The notes beneath the pieces were generated by a model, which was not told the origin of the DNA, did no database searches, and saw only the letters and a list, made by a program, of their open reading frames with translations. From positions 2,356,001 to 2,420,000 of the forward strand of contig JACKCF010000001.1 of NCBI GenBank assembly GCA_020634165.1: DNA of 64,000 nucleotides, given 5' to 3'. Of this stretch, positions 42,314-50,682 are shown one piece after another (positions within the stretch are counted from its first letter, which is position 1; every line of letters starts with the position of its first letter). The translations under genes and the position numbers were made by a program. The DNA comes from Anaerolineaceae bacterium. GTDB lineage: Bacteria > Chloroflexota > Anaerolineae > Aggregatilineales > Phototrophicaceae.

Positions 42314-43303
42314 CTACTTGTTAGCCAGCGGTATGATGAATTCGTGATCGATGTGCAGGTAAACCTGCTGCCCTACGTCCAGCCGAATTAGCGGATCATA
42401 GACGAAGAAACGCCAGCTTCCACATAAAGGGACTTCAACAGTGACAGCCGTGCGATCACCTGAAAAGATCACTTCTGTAACGACAGCGTTCAGGCCCTCA
42501 TCTGCCAGGGAAATCCCTTTTGGGTGAATCAGGAATTCACGCGCAGTATCATCTGGCAGCAGCTCTCGGATGGCTTCGCAATCAGCACTCACCACATTAT
42601 GCAGTCCCAAAAATTCGACGACAAAACGCGAGTGAGGTCGGTAGTACAACTCCTGAGGTGTCGCAATCTGTTCAATCTGACCGTGCTGCATAATCGCGAT
42701 ACGATCTGCAATGACGAACGCTTCCTGTTGATCGTGGGTCACATAGATAGCCGTCAAGCCTGCTAACTTGATGATGTCATGAACTTCTTTGACGAGCGTT
42801 TCTCGCAGGCTCGCATCCAATGAACCGAGCGGTTCATCGAGCATCAACAAACGGGGACGAGGGGCCAGACTGCGTGCTAAAGCGACACGCTGCTGCTCAC
42901 CACCGGAAAGCTGGTCAATCGGGCGATCCTGGTAACCATCGAGCCGAACCAAATGCAGGAGTTCATCAACACGCTGGCGTACCTGCTGGGCATCCATCTT
43001 GCCAGAACGCAGACCAAAGGCAATATTCTCGGCGACGGACATGTGCGGGAACAAAGCATAGTCCTGAAACATCAGGCCCACATGACGCTGCTGTGGCTTT
43101 AGGCCATTGATGCGTTCGCCAGCTAAGACGATGCTTCCCTGAGTTTCCTGTTCCAAGCCTGCGATAACACGCAACAGGGAGGTTTTGCCGCTACCACTTT
43201 GTCCAAGGAGGCAAATAATCTCACCCTGGCCGATGTTCAGGGAAATACCTTTGAGAACTTCGTTCGGTCCATAACTCAAATGAACATTCTTAAGTTCCAG
43301 CAT
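42314..43303 (-). CDS. thiQ: ABC transporter ATP-binding protein, thiamine-type importer
   Basis: ATPase of an importer, 329 residues. Walker A is GQSGSGKTSLL, the Q-loop is MFQDYALFP, the signature is LSGGEQQRVALARSLA, Walker B is LLMLDEPLGSLD and the switch His is YVTHDQQEA. Residues 240-329 form the regulatory TOBE-type domain. The start overlaps the thiP stop by one base (TAATG), so translation is coupled. The thiamine role is inferred from the riboswitch upstream of the operon; the sequence alone would also fit iron or sulfate importers. Confidence 0.85.
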   Translation of the reverse strand: MLELKNVHLSYGPNEVLKGISLNIGQGEIICLLGQSGSGKTSLLRVIAGLEQETQGSIVLAGERINGLKPQQRHVGLMFQDYALFPHMSVAENIAFGLRSGKMDAQQVRQRVDELLHLVRLDGYQDRPIDQLSGGEQQRVALARSLAPRPRLLMLDEPLGSLDASLRETLVKEVHDIIKLAGLTAIYVTHDQQEAFVIADRIAIMQHGQIEQIATPQELYYRPHSRFVVEFLGLHNVVSADCEAIRELLPDDTAREFLIHPKGISLADEGLNAVVTEVIFSGDRTAVTVEVPLCGSWRFFVYDPLIRLDVGQQVYLHIDHEFIIPLANK

Positions 43304-44976
43304 TAGAATTCCCCTACCCCGGCCTCACGGAAGCGTTCAATCAGGAGGAAACTGCCCAGGCAGACCAGCAGCAACAAGACACTCATCGCCAGCGCCTGAC
43401 CATAATTTTCTGTCCCTGGCTGGCCAAGAAGGCGATAAATCACCAACGGCATGGTCGGTGTATCTGGACGAGCGACAAATACCGACGCGCCAAACTCGCC
43501 CAAACTGATGGCGAAGGCAAAGGTCGCACCAACAATCAACGAGCGTGAAATTAGCGGTAGTTCAATTCTGCGCCAGATACGAAAGGGGGTGGCACCCAGA
43601 ACCTGTGCCGCTTCTGGCAAGCTCGGAGGTATCTGACGCAAAGCCGGCAAGACGCTACGGGCGACAAATGGGGTAGCAACCAGACTATGGGCAATCGGAA
43701 TTAAGACCCAGGATGTTCGCAGATTCAGAGGCGGTTCATCAAGCGCCAGAATAAAGCCCAGGCCAAGCGTCACTGCACTTGTGGCTAATGGCAGCATGAT
43801 AAGCGGGTCTATAAAACGGCCTACTCGGGTATTCACCAGCCGATCACCCACCAAGTAGGCAAGCAATGTGCCCATTACGACAGCAATAAACGTCGTCATC
43901 AAGCCAAAGGCAATGCTATTGGCTATGGCTTTCATTGGCGGTACGAACAGCACTGAATTGCGGACATTTTCCCCAAGCAGTGTGTAGTACTCTAACGAGA
44001 ACTGTCCATCAATCCATAAAGATCGCACGATCAGCGCAAGCAAGGGCATTAACAAGAGGACTATGACTACGAACAAGTTACCGCCTACAAACAGCCGTTG
44101 CTGCCAAGTTGACGCGCTCTTCGGCCTGATCGGCACAACGGTCTGACTGCTCGACATCTGACGTTGCAGGCGGGCGTAGTACAACATCGCAAGCAGCATA
44201 ATCAGGATTTGGATAAGCGATAACGCTGCGGCTGTGGGTAGGTTCAACAGATTGATGGTTTGATAGTAAATTTGGACTTCCAGGGTTGCGAAACGGATGC
44301 CACCCAGAATCAGGACAACTCCAAAGCTGGTAAATGTAAAAATAAACACCAGTAATGCTGCCGCCACAATCGCCGGACGTAATAGCGGCAGCCGTATCCG
44401 CCACCACATTTGCCAACGATTTGCACCAAGAACAGCAGCCGCATCTTCAATGCGTGATGATAGCCCTGACCAATATGCGACAATAATGCGAAGCGCAACG
44501 GAGTAGTTGTAAAACACGTGCACGATCAGGATGAGGGTAAGTGTATGCGTCAACTGTATTGGTGGCGCTTCCAGGTTGAATAAATCCATCAGTGCAGTGT
44601 TCAGCAAGCCCCTGGGACCGATTAATGCCAGAAAGGCTGTCGCAACCACAACGGTTGGAAGCACAAACGGCAGGGTCGACATTGAGAGCAACAGAGATCG
44701 GCCAGGGAATTTGTAGTGTACAAAGACATAAGCCCCAGGCAAAACCAACAAAATGGTAAAGAATGTCGACAATGTGGCCTGGAAAACAGTAAAAACGAGT
44801 GTATCGCGATAGTAAGCTGACGTTGCGATAGAAGCAAAACCGCTGAGGTCAAAGACACCATCTGCGCGAAAACTGTAGTCGAAAATGGTCGCTACAGGGT
44901 AGAGATAAAACAGTCCAAAGAACAGGAGCGGCAGGACAACAAGTCCATACCGCCCCCATCGCCAGATATTGTTCAT
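43303..44976 (-). CDS. thiP: ABC transporter permease, two-domain (ThiP-like)
   Basis: The 557-residue permease has about twelve membrane helices in two similar halves, each with an EAA loop: EDAAAVLGANRWQMWWRIRL near residue 185 and PEAAQVLGATPFRIWRRIEL near 460. Fused double permeases of this kind occur in ThiP and FbpB importers. ATG 44976 overlaps the thiB stop in the form ATGA; the TTG at 44997 lies inside thiB and is rejected. Confidence 0.86.
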   Translation of the reverse strand: MNNIWRWGRYGLVVLPLLFFGLFYLYPVATIFDYSFRADGVFDLSGFASIATSAYYRDTLVFTVFQATLSTFFTILLVLPGAYVFVHYKFPGRSLLLSMSTLPFVLPTVVVATAFLALIGPRGLLNTALMDLFNLEAPPIQLTHTLTLILIVHVFYNYSVALRIIVAYWSGLSSRIEDAAAVLGANRWQMWWRIRLPLLRPAIVAAALLVFIFTFTSFGVVLILGGIRFATLEVQIYYQTINLLNLPTAAALSLIQILIMLLAMLYYARLQRQMSSSQTVVPIRPKSASTWQQRLFVGGNLFVVIVLLLMPLLALIVRSLWIDGQFSLEYYTLLGENVRNSVLFVPPMKAIANSIAFGLMTTFIAVVMGTLLAYLVGDRLVNTRVGRFIDPLIMLPLATSAVTLGLGFILALDEPPLNLRTSWVLIPIAHSLVATPFVARSVLPALRQIPPSLPEAAQVLGATPFRIWRRIELPLISRSLIVGATFAFAISLGEFGASVFVARPDTPTMPLVIYRLLGQPGTENYGQALAMSVLLLLVCLGSFLLIERFREAGVGEF

Positions 44977-46022
44977 CGCAGAACGGTTTCGGTCCAAGAC
45001 TGAATCCAGTTTTCACGATTTTCCTCAATGAGCGCCGGATCAACGACCACAGGATTTTCAGGAATCTGTGCATACTCTGCAAAAAGCTCCGGCAGTTCGA
45101 TGTCTTCCACCACTGGGAAGACGTACATCTGCAACGGCAAATCAGCCTGGAATGCTTCACTAAGCATGAAGTCAACAAATTGCTCGGCTGCCTGAACTTT
45201 TTCTGTTCCAGCCAGGATACCCACATATTCGATCTGCCGGAAGCACATGCCATCAGCAACGATGCTCTCAGTTGATGCGGTTTCCGTCTCTTCATCTACG
45301 GTGAATGGCGGGCTACTGGCGTAGCTAACAACCATCGGATAGGTGCCGTCTTCGCTACCTGCTGTGAAGTAGGTAAAGTAGGCATCGCTCCAGCTATCGG
45401 CAATGAGTGTGTCATTACTAACCAAGTCTGACCAGTAATCGAGGTAGGTGTAATCACCATCTTCGCCAAACTCAGAGACTGTTGCTACCAGAAACGCCAG
45501 ACCTGGCGATGATGTCGCGGGATTTTGGGCAACAAGCAATCCTTCGTATTCCGGTGCGGTCAGTTCAGCGAGTGACTGCGGCACAGCGAGTTCGTTTTCC
45601 TCGAAATAGGCAACATCATAATTGATGCAAACATCACCGTAATCGATTGGCGTGACATAATCCACCGCTTCTGATAGGAAGCGCGAATCGACCGTTCCCA
45701 GGAGAGAAGACTCGTATGGCAAGAAAATGCCTGCACCGAGCGCACGGCTCAGGAACGTGTTGTCGATGCCATAGAGCACATCTGCCAGAGGATTACCAGC
45801 CGTCAGAACAGACTGATTGACAATCTGGCCAGCATCACCACCGCGAAGGATTTCAACCTCAATCCCAGTTTCCTCCTGGAAGGCTGCAAGTACATCCTCT
45901 GACACATTAAAGCTATCATGCGTCAAAACAGTGAGCGTAATCGGTTCATCCTGAGCAATGATGAGAGATGAGACGCATACAAGAAACACAAACACCAACA
46001 ATAACCTAGACAAGGCTTTCAT
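44973..46022 (-). CDS. thiB: Extracytoplasmic thiamine-binding protein (ThiB-like)
   Basis: Periplasmic-type binding protein of 349 residues. The signal peptide is MKALSRLLLVFVFLVCVSSL, cleaved near IIAQDEP. The mature part reads TVLTHDSFNVSEDVLAAFQE, matching the start of the ThiB/TbpA family, then NPLADVLYGIDNTFLSRA and SPGLAFLVATVSEFG. ATG 46022 with AGGAG seven bases upstream is the start; an in-frame ATG at 46151 would read through the riboswitch. The gene follows the TPP riboswitch and its terminator, so TPP should repress it. Confidence 0.88.
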   Translation of the reverse strand: MKALSRLLLVFVFLVCVSSLIIAQDEPITLTVLTHDSFNVSEDVLAAFQEETGIEVEILRGGDAGQIVNQSVLTAGNPLADVLYGIDNTFLSRALGAGIFLPYESSLLGTVDSRFLSEAVDYVTPIDYGDVCINYDVAYFEENELAVPQSLAELTAPEYEGLLVAQNPATSSPGLAFLVATVSEFGEDGDYTYLDYWSDLVSNDTLIADSWSDAYFTYFTAGSEDGTYPMVVSYASSPPFTVDEETETASTESIVADGMCFRQIEYVGILAGTEKVQAAEQFVDFMLSEAFQADLPLQMYVFPVVEDIELPELFAEYAQIPENPVVVDPALIEENRENWIQSWTETVLR

Positions 46023-46086
46023 GATTTTGCTCCTTTTGAAGCAAGCTGAAGATAGGTTGGTAGACGGTTGTTGGAGGAGTTGTGGT

Positions 46087-46127
46087 GATAAACAGAAACC
46101 ACCCCTGGCAGGGTGTTTCAGGGGTGG
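46087..46127 (-). terminator. Expression-platform terminator of the TPP riboswitch
   Basis: On the minus strand, CCACCCCTG (46127-46119) and CAGGGGTGG (46107-46099) form a nine-pair stem, followed by TTTCTGTTTATC. It lies between the aptamer and thiB, as in an OFF switch. Confidence 0.82.
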
Positions 46128-46141
46128 CGTTGCACATATAG

Positions 46142-46237
46142 CGCTCGACACTTCCTACGCCGGTACAATCCGGATCAGGTTCATAGGGTCGGTGTGTTTA
46201 CACACCCTCTCAGCCTGAGATCAGGCTCCCCTGGTCA
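46142..46237 (-). promoter_or_regulatory. TPP (thiamine pyrophosphate) riboswitch aptamer
   Basis: The minus strand carries the conserved THI-box elements in order: GGGGAGCC, CTGAGA (46213-46208), ACCTGATCCGGAT (46180-46168) and CGGCGTAGGAAG (near 46162-46151). A side stem of GTGTG/CACAC separates the first two conserved blocks, as in known TPP aptamers. The aptamer binds thiamine pyrophosphate and would promote the downstream terminator. Exact ends are approximate. Confidence 0.93.
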
Positions 46238-46250
46238 ACAACTATCGTCT

Positions 46251-46279
46251 AGTATAGCGCGATCCGGCACAAAACACAA
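46251..46279 (-). promoter_or_regulatory. Promoter of the thiamine importer operon
   Basis: On the minus strand, TTGTGT (46279-46274) and TATACT (46256-46251) are 17 bases apart. The start would fall near 46244, just ahead of the aptamer. Confidence 0.6.
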
Positions 46280-46337
46280 CGTAGACTCCACTAAAAAATG
46301 GGTTTTCCTGCCGGGGAACAATATCTACTGTGTAACT

Positions 46338-46967
46338 TTACAAACTTCCAAGCCACTCATCGCCATGTGCGGCTGCTATCTGCGTCAACTTCGGCAGGTC
46401 GGTAATGTAATCTAGCCACGCTGATGGAAAGATTTCAACTCCATATAGGGCACCTGTCGCCATGCCCACAACTACCGCAATATGCCAACTAGCTGGCTCA
46501 AGTTCGACAGCGGCTGTTATGCCACTTATGGGCGAATCGATGTTGTGCATCAAGAAGTATAGCGCTATGGGAAGCATAGTATCCTCGACACCGCTCGCCC
46601 TGATGTGTTTGATGGCTCGTGTCTGGCTCCCCCATCCGACCACATGCCCAATTCGGTGCAAGGCTTGCTCCATCCCAGTGGGGAGTTCATCATCATCAAG
46701 AAGTCGTAATAGCCACTGCGATGGGGGCACTTCTTGAAAACAGAGATTTAGCAGCGGACGTAAACCATAGTGGGTATTAAGAATAGACTGGAATGTGGCA
46801 TCAGGATTGGACAGCAATTGCTGAGTGTAGGATGGGGAAATGGCCTCTGCTATCTGCACGCCAGCTATATTGCCGTCATGTTGAGGAAATTGTTCCAGCA
46901 AGGTTTCAGCAATAACGAGGCCGAGTATCATGCCTATGACCTTATTTTGCAGCGATTTCGACGTCAT
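46338..46967 (-). CDS. Degenerate ADP-ribosylglycohydrolase-like protein
   Basis: The 209 residues keep two landmarks of the DraG/ADP-ribosylglycohydrolase fold: the N-terminal helix KVIGMILGLVIAE and the C-terminal block VVVGMATGALYGVEIFPSAW. The family is usually near 300 residues and uses Asp pairs for two metal ions; at the expected TDD and GxDxD positions I see no aspartate pair (the later block reads DSPISGITAA). It is probably inactive or has a binding role. Its stop lies about 60 bases upstream of the riboswitch promoter. The ribosome-binding site is weak. Confidence 0.55.
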   Translation of the reverse strand: MTSKSLQNKVIGMILGLVIAETLLEQFPQHDGNIAGVQIAEAISPSYTQQLLSNPDATFQSILNTHYGLRPLLNLCFQEVPPSQWLLRLLDDDELPTGMEQALHRIGHVVGWGSQTRAIKHIRASGVEDTMLPIALYFLMHNIDSPISGITAAVELEPASWHIAVVVGMATGALYGVEIFPSAWLDYITDLPKLTQIAAAHGDEWLGSL

Positions 46968-47061
46968 GCTGACAAATTACCCCGTTTTTAAGCGCCCCAG
47001 GCGACATCTACATGAGAAAATGATGACTACTCATTTACTGTTCATAACTACACAATAGGTC

Positions 47062-47067
47062 TATACT
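47062..47067 (+). promoter_or_regulatory. Possible -10 element of the CtpA gene
   Basis: TATACT lies 47 bases before the start codon. The -35 candidate TGTTCA, 17 bases upstream, matches only three positions. Confidence 0.35.
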
Positions 47068-47113
47068 ACATTGAGCTAAGGCGTTTCCACCGAAGTTTTC
47101 GGAGTTCTTTTCT

Positions 47114-48307
47114 ATGGCTTCTATTCGTAAGCATGCAACCAAAATCCAGTCTGTGCTATTAATCCTGGCTGTCTTCACGGCTGGTTTCGCATTAGGCAAT
47201 CTTAACACACCGAGCGAAGCACAAACGGCCTTTGGTGATACCGATGAGGCGTTTGCACCACTTTATCAAGTATTTAATCTGATCCAATCAGAATATGTTG
47301 ATGCTGATATTGTGGAAGTACCTGCCCTTGTGAATGGTGCCATCCAGGGCATGGTCGATTCACTGGGTGATCAGTACAGTGGCTATATGCAACCCACTGT
47401 CTTCGATATGTTCAACACGGACTTGAGCGGTGATGTCGAAGGCATTGGCGTTGTCATCCGTACCATTGAGGAAACTGGTGAGATCGAAGTCGTCAATGTG
47501 CTGGAAGGCGCAGCCGCTCGTTCAGCGGGTGTCTTGCCTGGTGATATATTCTGGGAGGTTGACGGCCAGAGCGTGATCGGAATGAACCAGACAGAGTTGG
47601 CCGGCATTGTACGCGGTCCGGCTGGAACCGATGTTACGATTACATTCAAACGAGATGAAGCGTTCATCGAACTCACTATCACACGTGTTCGGTTTAGTGT
47701 GCCGATTGTGACCAGCGAAGTCCTCGACGGCAATATTGCCTACGTCTCGCTGGCAGAATTTAACGGCAATGCTGCCGAAGAGCTGGCGAACACATTTGAA
47801 GAACTAGATGTGAACAGCCGCGCCGGATTGATCTTCGACTTACGCGGAAATCCAGGTGGTTTGCTGCGCTCTGCCGTTGAGGTCGCCAGCCTGTTCATTC
47901 AAGATGGCACGATCCTCTATGAATCATTCGGCGATGGCACGGAAGAGATATTTGAAGCGACCGGCGATTACGCTGGTATTGAAGTGCCGATTGTCGTGCT
48001 GGTTGATGAAGGCAGCGCCAGTGCGTCTGAACTCGTCAGTGGTGCCATGAAGGTTCGCGGCGTTGCAACGCTCATCGGCGAGACGACCTTTGGCAAAGGG
48101 ACAGTCCAGACGGTGCAGCCGCTCGACAATGGTGGTGGTCTACGTCTGACCATCGCGCGTTACCTGCTGCCAGATCGCAACTGGATCCATGACATCGGCG
48201 TTGATCCAGATGTTTTGGTGGAGTGGAATCCTCAAACTACAGAAGAGATGGAAGGCGACGATCCCCAGTTACAGGCGGCAATTGAGTTCTTTACGGCTGA
48301 GAACTAA
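47114..48307 (+). CDS. C-terminal processing peptidase, S41 family (CtpA-like)
   Basis: Secreted or membrane-anchored serine protease of 397 residues. A signal-anchor spans residues 10-35 (VLLILAVFTAGFALG). A PDZ domain lies at about 115-195 (GIGVVIRTIEETGEI; RSAGVLPGDIFWEVDG). The catalytic domain has the FDLRGNPGG block, the nucleophile Ser in DEGSASASELVSGAMK and the Lys in GETTFGKGTVQ. GGAG precedes the ATG by about ten bases. CtpA proteases trim or degrade envelope proteins. A terminator separates it from secG. Confidence 0.92.
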   Translation: MASIRKHATKIQSVLLILAVFTAGFALGNLNTPSEAQTAFGDTDEAFAPLYQVFNLIQSEYVDADIVEVPALVNGAIQGMVDSLGDQYSGYMQPTVFDMFNTDLSGDVEGIGVVIRTIEETGEIEVVNVLEGAAARSAGVLPGDIFWEVDGQSVIGMNQTELAGIVRGPAGTDVTITFKRDEAFIELTITRVRFSVPIVTSEVLDGNIAYVSLAEFNGNAAEELANTFEELDVNSRAGLIFDLRGNPGGLLRSAVEVASLFIQDGTILYESFGDGTEEIFEATGDYAGIEVPIVVLVDEGSASASELVSGAMKVRGVATLIGETTFGKGTVQTVQPLDNGGGLRLTIARYLLPDRNWIHDIGVDPDVLVEWNPQTTEEMEGDDPQLQAAIEFFTAEN

Positions 48308-48336
48308 GTACCTCCAAGTATATTGGGTCTGCATCA

Positions 48337-48373
48337 GGGGAATCGTCAGCGTGACGGTTCCCCTTCGCTTTCT
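48337..48373 (+). terminator. Rho-independent terminator after the protease gene
   Basis: GGGGAATCGTCA (48337-48348) pairs with TGACGGTTCCCC (48352-48363) with one G-T pair; TTCGCTTTCT follows, a weak T-run. Confidence 0.7.
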
Positions 48374-48413
48374 ACACGCAATACACCCTTCTCTAGGCAA
48401 GTACGTAGCGTCA

Positions 48414-48422
48414 TGCTATACT
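48414..48422 (+). promoter_or_regulatory. Extended -10 promoter of secG
   Basis: TGCTATACT is an extended -10, downstream of the preceding terminator and 48 bases before the secG ATG. Confidence 0.52.
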
Positions 48423-48469
48423 GCCCGCAGCTTCATCCGAGTTACATGTTTTCAGAGGAGTTTCGTTGC

Positions 48470-48697
48470 ATGGCGGCCATCACACAAATTGCGACCATCA
48501 TCATCTCGGTCATCCTTGTCATCTTGATTATGCTACAGGTTAAGGGGAACGCACTCGGCAGCTTGCTAGGTGGCGAAGCTGGTGGCGGTATCGCTCGCAC
48601 ACGCCGTGGCCTGGAAAAGACGATTTTTCGTATTACCGTTTTTCTGTGCATTGCGTTCCTGGGCATTTCGCTATTCTCGGTTGTTGCGACCACCTAG
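48470..48697 (+). CDS. secG: Preprotein translocase subunit SecG
   Basis: Small accessory subunit of the SecYEG channel. The 75 residues have two membrane helices (IATIIISVILVILIMLQ; IFRITVFLCIAFLGISLFSV) separated by the SecG loop VKGNALGSLLGGEAGGGIAR. ATG 48470 has GAGGAG nine bases upstream; longer in-frame starts back to 48323 cross the promoter and are rejected. Together with yajC-secDF at 12-15 kb, it shows the export apparatus split within this window. Confidence 0.92.
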   Translation: MAAITQIATIIISVILVILIMLQVKGNALGSLLGGEAGGGIARTRRGLEKTIFRITVFLCIAFLGISLFSVVATT

Positions 48698-48845
48698 TCT
48701 TCACCGAGATGCTGAAGGCATCTGCCCCGTTGTGCAATTCAGATCCATAGCAGATAAAAACTACAAACATATCGCATCAACGTCGTAAGCTGCGTTGGGG
48801 TATGTTTTGTTGTATCTTGTTCACAAAGCAGGTAGGAGACCATCA

Positions 48846-50681
48846 ATGCGACAATATCGCTGGCAGATACTAGCGCTGCTAGTCGCAGGGAGCATTTTTG
48901 CGGTAGCGATTGGCTTCCGGCTACTCCGACAACCTGGCCCAATTCCTGAAGTAACGGCTACCCCGTCAGCAACTAATGCCGAAACAACATCTCTGCCTGA
49001 GGCAACGCCTCTTCCCGTTGATACGCCTCAGCCTGACGCCAGTACTGGCAATTCCAATCAAGTCATTCAACCTATGAACAACGTGCGCGCGTCTGAGAAC
49101 ACATTTGTGGAAGCGCTTGTTGGCCATGTTCAACGCCTGACCCCGCTGTTAGCAATTGGAAATTCGGCAGAAGAGGATATTACATCCCTCATTTTTGAAG
49201 GTCTTGTCAAAATCAATGATTTCGGTGAGCCGTCGCCAGTGCTCGCAAAAGACTGGACAGTTTCCGGCACGGGGCTGGACTATGTTTTTGAGCTACGAGA
49301 CGATGTTCTATGGCAGGATGGCCTACCGTTTACCGCCGATGATGTCATCTTTACGGCAAGCCTGTTGGCAAGTGAGCAGTTTCCAGGCGTCCCTCAACTA
49401 TCTGCATTCTGGCGCACAGTTGAGACTGAAAAGTTGAACGATTATCTCGTTCGTTTCCGTTTGACACAGCCGCTAGCCAATTTTACAGATGCATTGACCA
49501 TCGGTATTTTGCCGAAACATGTGCTTGATGGTATCCAGCCAGGGGATTTACTAAATCATCCGTTTAACCTCGCACCAATTGGGACGGGACCGTATCAGTT
49601 GGCGAATTTGCGGTCAGAGAATGGTGAGCAAATCGACGCTGTCGACCTTGTGGCTGCGCCAAATTATGCGGCTCGTAATGGTGTGCCTACTTACCATATT
49701 ACGCATTTTCGCTTCACCCTTTTTGATTCCTTTGACGCAGCGCAAAGCGCACTTGCAAGTGGGCTGGTGGATGGGCTAGCAGATCAGAATATGTCTGAGC
49801 GCGCCCAGCTAACGAATCTGCCAGAGGTTGAAGCTTATACAGCAATCGCGCCGGAAGTTGGGATGTTGATTTTTAACTGGGATGAACCGGATGATGCGCG
49901 GTTCTTCAGTGAGCAGCGTGTTCGCTGGGCATTGCAACTTAGCCTAAACCGCGAATCTGCGATCAACATGGCATTGAGCAACCAGGTTATCATCGCCAAT
50001 AGTCCAATTCTGCCGACGTCGTGGGCTTACCTACAGGGAATTGCCTGGTCGGGTATGGATATCGGGCGAGCACAAAGCTACATACAAAATATCAGTTTGG
50101 TGCGGGAACCAGGGCCTGCGAGTGAAGGCGATTCTGAGAACACAGAAGAAACTTCGTCGTCTGTAGGCGAATCCGAAAATGATAGTGGCACGATTTATTC
50201 GTTCACGATTCTGGTACCACAAGATGATGCGCTCGTCGCCATTGCCACCAGCTATGCGGGTCAATGGCAAGTGCTCAACCTGAACGTTACTGTAGAAGCC
50301 GTCGAAGAGACCATTTTTCAGCAGCGACTGGATGCTGGCGATTTCGATGCAGCCATCGTGGAATATCCCCTGAGTGCGGACCCCGATACATACGCTTACT
50401 GGCATATTGGTCAGGCACCGGATGGGCTGAATTATGGCGCAGTCGCTGATGACCGCATCAGCGAATTGCTGGAACGTGCTCGGCGCGATCCGATGGGCCC
50501 TAATCGACTGCCGCTGTATCAAAGTTTCCAGAGGCTATTCGTGGAGCGCGCCATCGCAATCCCACTATACTACCCGCTGTTTACTTATGCCGTGCGCGAT
50601 AATATCAGCGGTGTGCAGTTGAGCTTTATCAGCCAGCCATCAGATCGCTTCCGAACATTGGCAGACTGGCAGATCAACTAG
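48846..50681 (+). CDS. ABC transporter substrate-binding protein, peptide/nickel family
   Basis: Solute-binding protein of 611 residues, family 5. The N-terminus is a membrane anchor (ILALLVAGSIFAVAIGFRLL) without a lipobox, followed by a Thr/Pro/Glu linker. Core motifs include SLIFEGLVKIN, FELRDDVLWQDGLPFTADDV, IGTGPYQL, VRWALQLSLNR and FDAAIVEYPLSADPDTY. A Glu/Ser-rich insert near residues 415-445 interrupts the domain. AGGAG seven bases before ATG 48846 fixes the start. No permease or ATPase gene adjoins it, so it may serve a remote transporter. It ends one base from the convergent rtcB. Confidence 0.87.
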   Translation: MRQYRWQILALLVAGSIFAVAIGFRLLRQPGPIPEVTATPSATNAETTSLPEATPLPVDTPQPDASTGNSNQVIQPMNNVRASENTFVEALVGHVQRLTPLLAIGNSAEEDITSLIFEGLVKINDFGEPSPVLAKDWTVSGTGLDYVFELRDDVLWQDGLPFTADDVIFTASLLASEQFPGVPQLSAFWRTVETEKLNDYLVRFRLTQPLANFTDALTIGILPKHVLDGIQPGDLLNHPFNLAPIGTGPYQLANLRSENGEQIDAVDLVAAPNYAARNGVPTYHITHFRFTLFDSFDAAQSALASGLVDGLADQNMSERAQLTNLPEVEAYTAIAPEVGMLIFNWDEPDDARFFSEQRVRWALQLSLNRESAINMALSNQVIIANSPILPTSWAYLQGIAWSGMDIGRAQSYIQNISLVREPGPASEGDSENTEETSSSVGESENDSGTIYSFTILVPQDDALVAIATSYAGQWQVLNLNVTVEAVEETIFQQRLDAGDFDAAIVEYPLSADPDTYAYWHIGQAPDGLNYGAVADDRISELLERARRDPMGPNRLPLYQSFQRLFVERAIAIPLYYPLFTYAVRDNISGVQLSFISQPSDRFRTLADWQIN

Positions 50682-50682
50682 C

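Noticed and set aside
42314..46022. Iron(III) importer (FbpABC/SfuABC-like)
   Set aside because: Sequence resemblance is real, but the TPP riboswitch directly upstream makes thiamine or a related compound the better call.
46023..46151. N-terminal extension of thiB starting at 46151
   Set aside because: It would translate the riboswitch and its terminator; the signal peptide and AGGAG support the ATG at 46022.
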